In this document: positions 22,433 to 33,504 of the stretch, in pieces
How the letters are laid out: every line of letters begins with the position of its first letter
How positions within the stretch are numbered: position 1 is the stretch's first letter
Assembly (NCBI GenBank): GCA_022315425.1
Contig: JAIUPT010000008.1
Location: forward strand, 124,001-188,000
Origin: Pseudevernia furfuracea
Lineage: Eukaryota; Ascomycota; Lecanoromycetes; Lecanorales; Parmeliaceae
Length of the DNA stretch: 64,000 nucleotides
Direction: 5' to 3'
The notes under the pieces: model-generated
The model's input: the letters and a program-made list of their open reading frames with translations, nothing else
Database searches by the model: none
Told to the model about the DNA's origin: nothing
Program-made: the position numbers and the translations under genes

Positions 22433-23932
22433 ATGGCTATCTCCTCCTCTTCATTCCAATCCTCGCCTTTTCTCCATTGCGGTCCAAATGCCGAAAGTGA
22501 CTCCCTCGCCATCCTTCACCTAAAACGTGACCTCCTCATCCCCACCCTCCTCCGCTCCCATGACGAGCTAAACGAGGGCTACTCCGAAGGAAAAGTGTCA
22601 AACACACGATTCGGCTCTTTCCCACACAGTACCTTGATTGGTGTACCATGGGGCTCGCAGATCCGAGCTTCGGATGTTGACACTGGGTCGAGGGGACGCA
22701 AAGGATGGGAGGGAAAAGGGAAGAAAAGGAAGAGAGGCGAGGAGGGTCAGGTTCAGGATGATGTAGCTGCCGTGGAGAAGCAGCAGGATGTCGAAGTAGA
22801 ACTGAAAGCAGCCGTGAAAGCAGCGACTGGATTTGTGCATCTGCTACCGCCTACGCCAGAGATATGGACGGCTTCGTTACCTCATCGGACCCAAGTTGTC
22901 TACACGCCTGACTACAGCTATATACTTCATCGACTTCGAGCAAGACCTGGCACAGTCCTGATTGAGGCAGGTGCTGGCAGTGGGTCCTTCACACATGCTG
23001 CAGCAAGAGCAGTCTACAATGGCTCCCCGAACCCTTACACCGAAGACTCCTCAACAAAAGGATCGCCAGCGAAGCGTCGGGGGAAAGTCTGGAGCTTCGA
23101 ATTCCACGAACAACGAGCGCAAAAGCTGCAAGAAGAGATCAAGGAGCACGGCCTTGATGGCATTGTCGAACTCACATACCGAGATGTTTGCCAGGACGGC
23201 TTTACACCAAACAACACTCTCGCATCATCAATCGCCGCCCACGCCATATTCCTTGACCTTCCCGCCCCCTGGCTCGCCCTCAAATATTTGACTCGCGCCT
23301 CTCCTTCATCGCCCCTCTCACCAACAACCGCTATCCATCTCTGTACCTTCTCTCCCTGTATCGAGCAAGTCCAACACACCATCACCACATTACAGACCCT
23401 TGGCTGGATAGAGATAGAGATGGTCGAGATCGCCGCCCATCGCATAGAAGTGCGGCGCGAGCGGGTTGGACTCGCTGAAGAAGGGCTTAGAGGTGTCAAC
23501 GATTCACCTGCATCGGTCGACGAAGCAGTTGAAAGATTGAGAGAGGTGGAGGGGCGGTCGAAAAACTTTCATGATGAAAGCAAAGAAGAGGAAGAACAAG
23601 CAGCAGCACCAGGACCAGCCCAAGTGTCGAAGCAGCAGCGGTTGGAGAATATACGAAATGCGCTGGAAGGAAGGAAGTTGTATAAAGAAGGGAGGTTGAT
23701 ACACAAAGCAGAGCCAGAGCTCAAGACGCATACCTCGTATCTAGTCTTTGCGATCTTGCCGCGAGAGTGGAGCGACGAGGATGAGACGTTGGCGCAAGGG
23801 AAGTGGCCGGCCAAGGTAGAGGTGAAGGGGGAGAAGTATAGGCCTATCAGCAAGAGGCAGAGGAAAAAAGAAGCAAAGGCTAAAGCGGGGGGAAACAAGG
23901 AAGTTGAGATGGCAGCTTCGACAATGCATTGA
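22433..23932 (+). CDS. TRM61: tRNA (adenine-58-N1)-methyltransferase catalytic subunit Trm61
   Basis: An intronless 499-residue ORF. Trm61 with Trm6 forms the nuclear heterotetramer that makes m1A58 in tRNAs, including initiator tRNA-Met. The SAM-binding Rossmann motif is IEAGAGSGSFTHAAA (about residue 176), followed by VWSFEFHEQRAQKLQEEI (acidic SAM-ribose strand) and the family's FLDLPAPW catalytic motif near residue 275. The N-terminal beta domain shows GVPWGSQI and FVHLLPPTPEIWTASLPHRTQ. An expanded Lys/Arg-rich insert (GKGKKRKRGEEG) near residue 100 could be a nuclear localisation signal. The C-terminus is a charged extension (RQRKKEAKAKAGG). Confidence 0.95.
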   Translation: MAISSSSFQSSPFLHCGPNAESDSLAILHLKRDLLIPTLLRSHDELNEGYSEGKVSNTRFGSFPHSTLIGVPWGSQIRASDVDTGSRGRKGWEGKGKKRKRGEEGQVQDDVAAVEKQQDVEVELKAAVKAATGFVHLLPPTPEIWTASLPHRTQVVYTPDYSYILHRLRARPGTVLIEAGAGSGSFTHAAARAVYNGSPNPYTEDSSTKGSPAKRRGKVWSFEFHEQRAQKLQEEIKEHGLDGIVELTYRDVCQDGFTPNNTLASSIAAHAIFLDLPAPWLALKYLTRASPSSPLSPTTAIHLCTFSPCIEQVQHTITTLQTLGWIEIEMVEIAAHRIEVRRERVGLAEEGLRGVNDSPASVDEAVERLREVEGRSKNFHDESKEEEEQAAAPGPAQVSKQQRLENIRNALEGRKLYKEGRLIHKAEPELKTHTSYLVFAILPREWSDEDETLAQGKWPAKVEVKGEKYRPISKRQRKKEAKAKAGGNKEVEMAASTMH

Positions 23933-23964
23933 AGTCTAAGGACATGGACATTGATCTAGCTCGT

Positions 23965-24077
23965 CTAATCGTGGCAGGCCCACTTTTGGTCGTTCAGGCC
24001 CACTTTCGGTCGTTTGGCAGGCCCACTTTCGGTCGTTCTAAGGGCGGAACGACCAAAAGTGGGCCTGCCACGATTAG
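23965..24077. repeat. 31-bp perfect inverted repeat with nested direct repeats
   Basis: Arms 23965-23995 and 24047-24077 are exact reverse complements over 31 bp, separated by 51 bp. The 20-bp unit CAGGCCCACTTTYGGTCGTT occurs three times in direct order (23975-23994, 23995-24014, 24018-24037) and once inverted inside the right arm. It starts 33 bp after the TRM61 stop. Transcribed, it would form a long hairpin with alternative pairings. It could be a small MITE-like element, a folded 3' UTR or a transcript terminator. No target-site duplication was seen. Confidence 0.9.
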
Positions 24078-24316
24078 GTACTGTACTGTACCTATCCAAG
24101 ACGAAATATGGTCACTTGCCAAGACTTGCCAAGCGCTTCCAAATCGACGATAGCACCTTCTTCTATCAAGCTGTTTGGAGTCTCAAAGTCCCAACAATCT
24201 CCTGAAGTAAGAATCTGCCTAGGTGACTTAGCCACAACAAATTTTTCGTCTTGAATACTTTCAACCCCATCAATCATCCCATTTCACCTCTCCACTCACA
24301 TACTCAACGCCTCAAG

Positions 24317-25018
24317 ATGGCAGTCCCAACTCCAATGATACGAAGGTACAACTGTTCTATGGTGCCCTCTAAAGTAATATTATAAAGATAATTGCTGACA
24401 CCTTCCAGAAGGACCGACGTCGCTACAGTCACCCTAGTCGTTGGCGAGACCAAGACAGCCTTCCGCGTCCACGAAGCAGACCTCTCCGAAGCGTCCCCCT
24501 TCTTCAAAGCAGCATTTACCTCAGGCTTCCGAGAAAGTTTGGAGCGAACCATGATTCTCCCAGAAGACAATGAATCCACATTTGAACTCTTCGTTGACTG
24601 GCTGTATCATCAATGCTACGATATGCCTTCACCCCCAAAAGACACCGAACAAGACTACGATAGATTCTTGGAGCCCGTCCAACTTTACGTTCTAGCAGAC
24701 AGATACCATGTGCGCCGCCTGAAAGGTCTCATTCTCTTCAACATCTTCCACCTCATGAAGCAGCTCAAGTGCGGGCCTACTCTGCACACAGTCGCCTACG
24801 CGTATGATCATACCACCCAGAATGCAGCGGTACGCAGACTGTTTGCGGATTACCTGGCCTTTACCATGAATCACGTCCACTGTCCGCAAGCAAACACTCA
24901 AGCATGGCTTCGGAGTCGCCCTGATGTCTCCGTGGACATGATTTCTAGTTTTGCTAAGCATACGCTGACGCGAAACAACCCTTTTGCTGAGGACATGCCA
25001 GAAGATTACGCGGAATAA
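24317..25018 (+). CDS. BTB/POZ domain protein
   Basis: Exon 24317-24345 (MAVPTPMIR plus two bases), a 63-nt intron with a GCTGAC branch site, and exon 24409-25018 give 212 residues. The BTB fold occupies about residues 12-115: TLVVGETKTAFRVHEADL, then SPFFKAAFTSGF, an acidic turn, FELFVDWLYHQCY and YVLADRYHVRRL. The rest is an all-helical tail. This matches the large fungal family of short BTB proteins, which dimerise and may act as Cullin-3 adaptors; the partner cannot be predicted. An ATG-less reading of exon 2 alone would lose the first BTB strand, which favours the spliced start. Confidence 0.85.
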
Positions 25019-25613
25019 GATCAGGAGAGCGGGAATTGAGCATTACACAGCTGGTCGACTGGAAGACTCGTTCATGGGGATGTGAGATGGTCGTGGCAAG
25101 ACCTCATGGCTATCGCCTGATGAGAGGGGCATTCTTTTCTGGGCCACCCTTATTTCTAGCTGTGATCGAAGCTAACTCAGCATAATTAGCGGGCATGAAA
25201 ACGAGTATGATCATGACAATTGATGGCCAACACTGGGTGCTTCCACAGATTCGAACTCTCCCTAATCCCCTCCCTCTCCGTTGCCGTAACGCTTGAATCC
25301 TCACCAACAAAGATATCCATTTCGCAACCCTCTTCTCATCACCCTACACTATTTTCCCTCCCTGTTGCCGCACCCCTCGCATCCTCACTAGTAAATACAC
25401 CCAACACGCAGCCCCTCTTATTAACCTCCACTTTCCCATGCCCTTTGCTTCGCCATCATTTCCAGCGAGCCCTATGACGGAGTCTCCTGAGTCCACGATT
25501 AGCAAACCCAGAGAGCGTTCTTTGCCCATCTGCTCCATAACTCCAGAGAAAAGCTCACGACCAGAAACTGCCAAAGTCAATCAGCGAACCCATATCGAGA
25601 CAAGTTCGCTGCC

Positions 25614-25697
25614 ACTTGTCTGTCAAGTCAGTCTCCTACCAGCTAGCTCGCAACCACTTGTCTGTCAAGTCAGTCTCCTACCAGCTAGCTCGCAACC
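25614..25697. repeat. 42-bp tandem duplication
   Basis: Two adjacent copies of a 42-bp unit that begins CCACTTGTCTGTCAAGTCAG. The copies look identical. In the + frame opening at 25438 the duplication is in phase (14 codons), but that ORF has no other sign of being a gene. Confidence 0.85.
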
Positions 25698-25924
25698 ACT
25701 TCCTCAAAAACGACGCTCCTACGCCTAAATGCCCAACCGGCCTGCCTCGTTTGCTCACCCCTCCTTCTCCTCCTTTTCAAAAGACAGGATGGAACTCCCC
25801 GGCGCCAAATCCCCAACCCCCCCTATTCGCAATTTCACAATTCACATTGGGTTCTACAACTCACAAGATGCTACAGATACCGTCTGCTCTGAGCTCGGGA
25901 TGCCGGTGTGGATATACAGACGCA

Positions 25925-26095
25925 CAATTACTCACTCACTCACTCACTTACTTACTTACTCACTTACTCACTCACTTACCCACTCACTCACTCACTCACT
26001 CACTTACTCACTCACTCACTCACTTACCCACTCACTCACTCACTCACCACACAGCGCTATCCATCCATCCATCCATCCATCCATCCATCTACCCA
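25925..26095. repeat. Tetranucleotide microsatellites (CTCA/CTTA)n and (CCAT)n
   Basis: About 120 bp of mixed CTCA, CTTA and CCCA tetramers (25925-26045), followed after a few bases by CCAT repeats (about 26059-26090). Simple-sequence DNA of this length is likely to be length-variable between strains. Confidence 0.9.
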
Positions 26096-26812
26096 TCTAG
26101 CTAGCAAGTACCCCATCCAGATCCCTCCCCCAGCAAGTGCAACCGCAACCGCAAAGAAGCATGACCAACACCTCCGATTGCCGCGAACTGTACAGGAGTG
26201 GCCGACGGAGGGAGACCGAACTTCGTCACTTTCTGGGTAGTCGGTGTGATAGATGGGGTTTTTTTTGAGAGGAGGGGAGGGGAGGGAGGCGGGGGGGGGG
26301 AGTGGGGGATATTGGGGTATCTGGTTGGTTGGTTTGGTTGGGAGGGGATGGAGGGAATGTGTGCTTGGTTATTACTGCATATCTTGGATGGATGGATGGA
26401 TGGGTGGGAAGCGGTCGTAATTTACCAACCGGTAGCACACATGTGGAATCGGGAGAAGGAGTTGCGGAGTGTAGTTGTTGATGACGAAAGGTGGTGGGAG
26501 GGGAGGGGGGGGGGGTGGGGGAGGCATTTAGTTCCGCAAGGGACAGCGACGGCGATGGCCCGAGGCTTCCGTGGAGTTTGTCCTCTGAGCTTGAATGGAG
26601 GCATGGTAGTGATGCAGAAAATCATGCAGCACGATAAGAGAATTTGAAATGATGAAGGTACGTACGTACGTACTCACATCAATCTGTTCGCTGAGGCAGT
26701 CGGGAATTAAATGTACATGGGAGCTAACATCGCGAGGGATCTTTGTTTTTAGAACCGGAGCACTTTTTATATGTACACACCTACCATCCTCGCCCTGTAG
26801 ATTTCCACGTGC

Positions 26813-29800
26813 TCAGTCGGTAGCACTCTGATGCCGCCTCAATATATCCGCCGCATCCTGCACATTTTGCACGTCCTCCTCATTAGCCCTCCTCACTTCG
26901 CCATCATCTTCTTCCGCATGGCCGCTAGCAACCTCGCTCCCTTCTTCTTCCTCGTCATCTTCATCACTGCTTTCTACTCCGGCGGTAGTCCGGGCTCCAT
27001 GGTACGGAGACGCGGATTCAGGAACATCAGGTCTTCTCTTCCGTTCGAAGTCTTGAGCGTGAGCTTCTGTCATGATGGTACCGAAACGAGCTATGCCGCG
27101 TTGGATGGGGGTGTTGGTCAGAGTCTGGCGGCGGCGAAGGGAGCCGGACTGTGGTTGTGCTTCGAGGTTGGATGATATGCCTGTGGAGGATGGTGAGGCT
27201 TGGAATGGGGCGGTACGACGATGTTGTTCGGGTGAGGGATGCGATCGGGGCTCTTCTTCTTCTGCCGTGGAAGGTGAAGGTGACGTGATCTCGTAAGGTA
27301 AAGGCACATCCCGGGAGGCTCGGAAGCGACCGACGTTTGTACAGTGTTCGTTTTCAACACGGAACAAGGTCCATATGCCTCTACGACACACTTCTGAAAG
27401 GCCGACGAAGAAGCTGAGGAGCGCGGAGTGCTGCAGCTCGCCGGAGAAGATGGCGTAGAAGATCCAGTTGAAACGGAGTATAGGGTCAAGAACCATCGCG
27501 AGGTAGTACACCCAAGGTCGTTTGTAGCCAAGAACGTCGCGCAGAAAAGGGTGTTCGGAGTACGGGTTGCAGAGACCTAGCGGGTAAATGAGCATCATCA
27601 TTATAGGGGGTATCATAGACCTACTCCAATCCATCGCGAGGTCCCAAATCGCTGTAGAGATTAGTCTACAGCAGCTAAATAGGGTACAGTGGCTGAACTT
27701 ACAGCAGTATATCGAATTAACAGTCGCAAAGGTAATAAAAAGAGCTTTGAGTGAATCCCCTTTATGGATCCGGTATAGGCTGAGCGACATATAGAAAAGA
27801 ATCGTAAACGTGTATTTACCGCAATTGACCAAATGAGGAAACGCATTTCGGGTATCATAGTAACGTCTTAAACACTGCAATGCTCGCCAAATGCCGGGAA
27901 TTGTCGAGAAAAAGCCGAGAAGTCGTGAATGTGTCGAGTTACATTGGCCGGGATTGTTCCAGTCCTTTGCGTAAAGACAGAAGAAGAGCTCCAGATTCTA
28001 CTCTATAGTCAGCCCTGCGCCTTTCAAGAGCAGATCAGCAAAGCTTACCCCCATGGAGTATGTCTGGGAGCAATACATGTCCCCAAGGAAGAAATCTCTG
28101 AATTCGACGGGATACAACCCAGCGAGGAGCAACCTAAACTGTACAGGGTATTAGACTTTTGAATCCTCAAGGCTTCGGTTCTACCTACGTTAGAGTATGC
28201 CCACCACTCGCGGCTCCTGTGATACAGAATTGGGGCTGGTATAAATAAAATCAGAACGGTAAGGCCAATCAACACGACCGGCCAGTAAAGGAACATGGCG
28301 TTTGTGCCCGACTGCTGGAAATTGAGCCATAAGCATAGTCCTAGCAGGAATAGCAACAAACATGGAAGCTATTAACGCTGTGAGCACCAGTCTTTCGATG
28401 GACCGCTGGATCACTTACTTCGGCCAGTTGGTGCCAATCGAGGTTGTGCCGACTATCGAACTCAAATATGAATGGGTAGTTGATCTTCGCTCGTGTCCAG
28501 ACCTTACAATCCAAACAGAAGAGAAGGAAAAGGAACAACCCCAGAAAGTAGCCAGCGTAAATCTGTACTTTTTGTTATGGTTCGCTTTTTGTCAACACAG
28601 CGCTAAGTACTCACCTGTAGCAGATAGCTTGCATCAGTACTCACAACGGGGTCTGAGTTTGACAAATGACCAGCTCCGTACACGATGCCTTGAATGCCGA
28701 GTACGAGCCCAGCTGCAAGGAGAAGGCCACTGCGAAAGATACTGCCGCTGAAGTCACCAGCTCTAGCGCTTTTACTCCTGAGCTTGCCAACAGCAATCTT
28801 ATGATTGTTACGCTCGAAGTACCTCGCATAGAGGTCTTCTACAGCTACAAGTTGCCCCTCCAAGACTTCGCTCTGCACGAACCACGACTTGTTCACTTTC
28901 TCAGACATATAACGCCCTGTAGGACGAGCTTTAATCGCCTTGTCGTACTTCTTGTTGATCTTGCGAAAAGCTGTTCTGTTCAAGAGAGCATAAGATTTCA
29001 GAAGTTCAAGACCTCTGTAGAATTCTTGAAGCGCAAGTTTAAGCTTCCGCTTCGCGGCTCGATATGGGACATCGTCTGGGTGCGTGGGTCGACGGGAGAA
29101 GTCTCTCCATGAGTCAGGTGGATTTGACTGTTGAGGATCCTGTGCTTGGATTCCTGACGGGGAGCTCCATTGTTGCATGCTCTTGGTAACCCTTCCAATG
29201 CGCGAAGGCCCAACCCCTATGGCACTCTCGATAGGCTCCATCCATTTGAGGGCAGAAGAAACGGCTCGACTGTGATGCCCACTCCTTTTATTGAGGGTTA
29301 GCTTGTTGGGTATTCCAGCATGGCCACTCGATGATATCCGCTCATGTTCCAGCCTTGCTCTCTCCCTAGCCACCTGCTCAGCTCGGAGCTCTTGCATTCT
29401 GCGGTCACGCATTATATGCAACTGTTCCCTTAACAGCAGCAGGCGTTCACTAGCTTGAGCTTCCTTCATCTTGTAGAACGAATCTATTTTCTCCAGCTCT
29501 TTGTCTAGAAATGTGAAGTATTCGGCTTGACGTAGATCAAATTCTTTGTATGCCTCCAATGGAACATCGCCTATCTGAGGGGACTCTAAACCAGCAGTAG
29601 AGAACAGGCGTCGTATTAGGCGAGGCCGGGGTGAGCTAATCATTCCCCCAGGCGTGGACATCGTTCTTCGAGGTTTGACGACATTCTGATTCATTGGTGA
29701 TGATCGAGAGAAATCTAGCTTCGATGGCATGTATGGCTTTCCGGCTTGATACGCATCTCCGGGCTTGCTCTCGTTTCTCATTGGTGGCGGAGTAGTATGC

Positions 29801-30524
29801 GGATTGGGATTGAACCGGCTTTGGCGCCATGCACGGTTGTGACGAGGAAAGGCGTCTTCGCTGGGGGATAGAGCGGGGTCTGGCAGCTCGAGGGAAGGCG
29901 GGCCCATGGGTATATTGCGCGATGGCGGTGTTGCAATGATACTGCCATAATTTGTGACCGCACCACTATCCCACAATGAGACCGACTCGTCTGTTACTGC
30001 CTGTGAATTTCCCTGGCCCGGTATGGTCAATGGTGCTGACGCCTTTTGCCCTTCCGAGCTTCCTTCCGAGCTAACTTCTTCATACGGACCAATTTGTGAC
30101 GAGGTTGGACCGCCTCGAAGGGTATCTTTGGCGGAGCCATAGGAGGTGAGAGCTGAGGCGCGATGCTCTGGGGTTGTGTGTGCGGATGAGGTTTGTCGGG
30201 CGGCATGGTTACGAATGGGCGATTGGAAGGCATTATTGAGCAGGTTGGAGGGCAATTGGCGTCCAGGGGTCCTGGGGGTTTGATTGACGCCTTTGAGCGC
30301 CCGTGCGACAGCTTTGACCTTTTTCTTCCCAATCTGTGGACATGGCGGTTAGCGAAAGTGAAAGTCGATGCGGCGTGACAGGTCAAATCGGATCCGACCT
30401 TGTAATCGAAGTATTTTGCCCGCCATTCTGGCACGAGGTCTTGCTCGAGCTCCCTAGGTTCTGTCAGTTGAATTGGAGACACAGTGATGCTCTGGACGCG
30501 TAGAGCTCACTTTGCAAATTTCAT
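26813..30524 (-). CDS. SYG1: SPX-EXS phosphate exporter of the Syg1/XPR1 family
   Basis: Eight exons: 30524-30511, 30453-30399, 30333-28615, 28562-28419, 28368-28189, 28138-28049, 27997-27703 and 27651-26813; 1,111 residues. The first exon codes only MKFA plus two bases, and joining it gives the hallmark SPX start MKFAKELEQDLVPEWR, then KVGKKKVKAVARAL. About 200 disordered Ser/Pro-rich residues split the SPX domain before EFDLRQAEYFTFLDKELEKI and the final SPX helices (ALLNRTAFRKINKKYDKA). Multiple TM helices and the EXS domain follow (RYYDTRNAFPHLVNCGKYTF, IWDLAMDWS, PWVYYLAMVLDPILRFNWI). The C-terminus is a long disordered acidic tail. Family members bind inositol pyrophosphates through SPX and export phosphate. 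Confidence 0.95.
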
Positions 30525-30980
30525 TGCTGGAAGAAGGGGGTGGGTCGGGTTTTGCAGGAAGCATTGCGGTTTGTGCAGGTCAAGGAAAAAGGAAAAAGAA
30601 GTTTGTAGTTTTGGAAGAGAATGCAAATCAGCCTAGGGGCTGGTGGATGGAGTGTTCCTTTTTACATTTAACATCTATTTGAGTACGTAAGGGTAATACG
30701 GTAATAATTGGTGGTTGTGAAGCGCAATTGGACCAATGCTGTATGGCTGTTATGTCGCATATGTCAAACTTTTTTTTCTTTTCTTTTCCCTTCTCCTTCT
30801 GGAGCAGTGACGTGCCGCAGCCCGCAGCGACAATTCTCAGAGGCTAAGACTCAGACTAGGGCTGAGTCTGATTCTCCGCTTTGGCCCTTGACTTTAACCG
30901 TGTTTACCCTGTGTACCCGAGTAGCCAAGACAAGAAACACGTGCTTCAAGGCAATCGCTCTACTGTACTGATCCCATTCC
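30525..30980. other. Spacer between SYG1 and PEBP-like locus
   Basis: Contains the SYG1 5' leader and the PEBP-like 3' flank. Pyrimidine-rich stretches near 30760-30800. No gene seen. Confidence 0.45.
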
Positions 30981-31764
30981 TCATGAAACAGCTAACAGTA
31001 ATAACACGGTCATCGCCATGAAAAAATCACAAATCAAAATCTGTGACAGCTCCACCCTTGGGTCCCATCCCATACCCTCTCCAGTGAGTGGCGCCCATGC
31101 AATCCATCTTGCACTGCTGCCACCCACTCCCGTAACAGTCCCATTACCAGTCATCGTCCACACACTCTGAGAGACAAAGCGATTGGCCGCCAATCATTTT
31201 TCCAAACCCCATTGCTTCCGCAAAATCCCCGACACTAAACGTGCTCCTATTCTCCGCTCCCGGCGCCACAAAAGGTGTCCAGTTGGCTGCTTGCTCAAAG
31301 AAAAAGAAAATACATAGATGCGATCCGGTGTCTGGCTGTGGCCATGGAGCTGCATAGGGTGCCATCCCGGGGCTGGATGCCGTGCATACCAACGTTCTGT
31401 TTGCGTATGATATGAACCTGAGGCCGGTCTGGGTCCATTGGAGGGCTTGCGCAGTACTTGTCTTGGTCTGAGATAGCGCCCGCGTCAATCAGCACCACAG
31501 TGTATCGTCCTCCGAATGGAGCAAAGCCTGTGCCAATGCTGGGCTGTACTTGCACTTCTGGATGGGAATCAGCATTGATCCCAGACATTGATGAGGGCAC
31601 ATATGGGTGGGAGCCAATTGGGCTGTAGACGTAAGGAACTCCGCGCCATATCGAACATTGAGGGTCGCCTCCGTGCTGGATTGGAAGTTGGAAGGTGACT
31701 GAGCGATTGCCGTGTCCCATAACGCAATGCACAAAGTACGGAGAAGGGAACGCATGCTGTACAT
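30981..31764 (-). pseudogene. PEBP-like secreted, GPI-type protein with two frameshifts
   Basis: Exon 1 (31764-31602) starts with a signal peptide (MRSLLRTLCIALW...AIAQSP) and then STEATLNVRYGAE. A 62-nt intron (about 31601-31539, GTGCCC...CCCAG with a TGCTGAT branch site) leads to GGRYTVVLIDAGAISDQ. The next blocks, TAQALQWTQTGL and SVGDFAEAMGFG, fit fungal phosphatidylethanolamine-binding proteins, and the end (MTVLLLLAVS) looks like a GPI-addition tail. Two +1 shifts are needed: one near 31455-31475 and one near 31183-31195, where the sequence resumes as AANRFVSQ. No intron fits either point. So this is a recently broken gene, or the assembly has two base errors. The family often coats fungal surfaces or binds lipids; the role here is unknown. 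Confidence 0.6.
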
Positions 31765-31840
31765 CTGGACGAATATTTTCACCAAGAGTTCGCACACAGA
31801 GATGTATATATGTATGATGGAAAATGCGGGGAACAGCAAG

Positions 31841-32321
31841 AAAGGCACTCGTTGTTTGCTTTACCTCGTATTCATTTCCGTATCGAATGTTGACCCAAAG
31901 TCGAAGCTAAGATGTTCAGGAGATTGTGCACCAGCCAGATGTATTCACGGAGCAGAGCACGAGGGATTTTACACATCAAGGCTTGGTCACGGCCGGCTTT
32001 CGCAGACGAGGTGTGGTCATCGGTCATGAAGAAGAGCGATCTTCTCACGGCAGGAGCATAGCCTTCGTGGCTCTTTAGGCAATGGGACATTCGATCACGG
32101 CAAAGAAGCGGCCATCCAAATATGTTATACAGCCAGCGCGCTGCACAAAAAAGAGGGCATCCTTCATCAAGAGCAGGGCCACTGTCCATTTACCACTACT
32201 CACACGCAAGCCAAGTGTTCCATTTGATCACACCATGCCATTTACCTCTACTATCATCAATGATTCGGTTCTGCTACCATAGGCATGCAGAAGCATTGTT
32301 GATATACTTTTGAGATTACGC
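31841..32321. other. Spacer, nothing recognised
   Basis: Only short overlapping ORFs on both strands, none with domain features. Confidence 0.4.
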
Positions 32322-32716
32322 TTAGTATCGGAATCCACACTTGTCAAGCTGTTGATTTTCGAAGAATGTGTAAGATAGTCTGACCATCACGCGCCGGCCA
32401 GATGTATTCTTAAAGCAGCCGATGCGGAAGACGACTGTATGTTGTTGATGGATGCTCAAGAGCTCGGTCCACACTTGTCCGTGTTCTCGGACTTCAAACA
32501 TCGTGCTCAATGTTGACCTGACAGTCAAGTTGACTGGATCCTCGTCTTCAGTGCTTGTGGTCACACAGCGCTCATAACACACTAGAGATTGAGAATCTAC
32601 GAAGGTCACTCGACTCCGTGCATGTAGCGCTTACATCGACGCCACGCCATTGGATAGTCAGGAAGATCGTCAGGTGCATTTTTGGAACAAATGTGCGACA
32701 AACTCGCCATCGCCAT
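32322..32716 (-). CDS. Hypothetical small protein, tentative
   Basis: Joining 32716-32635 and 32581-32322 across a 53-nt intron (GTAAGC...TCTCTAG) gives about 113 residues in one frame. The join reads PMAWRR-L-CYERCVTTSTEDEDP and continues as an evenly composed sequence with four cysteines ending LDKCGFRY. No signal peptide, TM or known domain was recognised. The frame is also open 5' of the chosen ATG (to 32806). The splice sites are good and there is little low complexity, but no homologue supports it. Confidence 0.35.
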
Positions 32717-32924
32717 TAAGGAACGACACTCGCGATCAGATTTTACGCATGTTTTGTTGTTGAACAGTGCAAAATCGTGTTCAATGGAATTTTCTTGTTT
32801 TTGCACGCTATCAGTTGTGCTTAAGGCAAAGTCGTCTACCTAGAACCGCTGCAAAGCCGCGAATTTTGATAAGAGACCTTTGATGTCAAATACAACCTCG
32901 AGAGCGTTGGTGGCTCAAGAGCGT

Positions 32925-33504
32925 CTAGTAACCGCCGCCACCGTAGCCTCCCTGGAACTGCTGAGGAGGGCCGTATTTATTTGTGTCGTACTGATCAGCG
33001 TTCTGGCCTCGGACGTAGTGCTCGTCATACATATGTCCGGCATTCTGCTTAGCCTGGTGGTGAGCACGCTCGCGGTCGTAAGCGTTCATGCCTGGTGCCA
33101 GATTAGTATCTCAGCCTTGCAAATTTGGTCGATGGCATTGCATACCCTTGGTCTCGGCGAGCTTGTCAACTTCACCACCAACGAATCCCATGAGCAACTC
33201 CTTGGCGAAAGCGTGCTCCACGGTTTTGCCTGTTGACCACTTAGCTTCGCCCTTGTTGGGTATGTGGCAGATGGCAGCTTACCCTCCTTGCGTTGGTGAT
33301 CTTCGTAGAGCTTGAAGCCCTCAAAGGCAGCACCACCAGCTACGAGCTCGTGGGAGAACTTGGCTTTGTTGTCTGGGTTATCGTAGCCTCCGCCCTGGTT
33401 GTAGACCTGGTCGTGAGCGTCCTGAGATTCACCTGGGGGCCCGCCCGTCAGCATCAAGTATTGTTGGAATGTATGGTGTAGGACGTACCCCAGCCGAAAA
33501 CCAT
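32925..33504 (-). CDS. cipC: CipC-like stress/antibiotic-response protein (DUF3759)
   Basis: Exons 33504-33489, 33432-33283, 33229-33146 and 33091-32925 encode 138 residues; introns are 56, 53 and 54 nt. The joined start MVFGWGESQDAHDQVYNQ and the blocks KAKFSHELVAGGAAFEGFKLYEDHQRK, EHAFAKELLMGFVGGEVDKLAETKG and MNAYDRERAHHQAK match CipC of Aspergillus, induced by concanamycin, during early growth and in host tissue. The C-terminus is Gln/Gly/Tyr-rich (PPQQFQGGYGGGGY). It is cytosolic by composition; the biochemical role is unknown in the family. Confidence 0.92.

Larger units (their letters stand above)
25019..26812. other. Simple-sequence-rich spacer
   Basis: 1.8 kb with no gene I trust. 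It contains a 42-bp tandem duplication (25614-25697), CTCA/CTTA and CCAT tetranucleotide arrays (25925-26095), G-rich tracts (26270-26300, 26500-26520) and GGAT repeats near 26390. The long ORFs here mostly translate the repeats (Thr-His-Ser or Ile-His-Pro-Ser runs). Confidence 0.6.

Noticed and set aside
22598..23929. Several minus-strand ORFs across TRM61
   Set aside because: Phe/Leu/Ser-rich shadows of the charged sense protein.
25616..26240. Overlapping + ORFs rich in Thr-His-Ser-Leu and Ile-His-Pro-Ser
   Set aside because: They translate the CTCA/CCAT microsatellites in all three frames.
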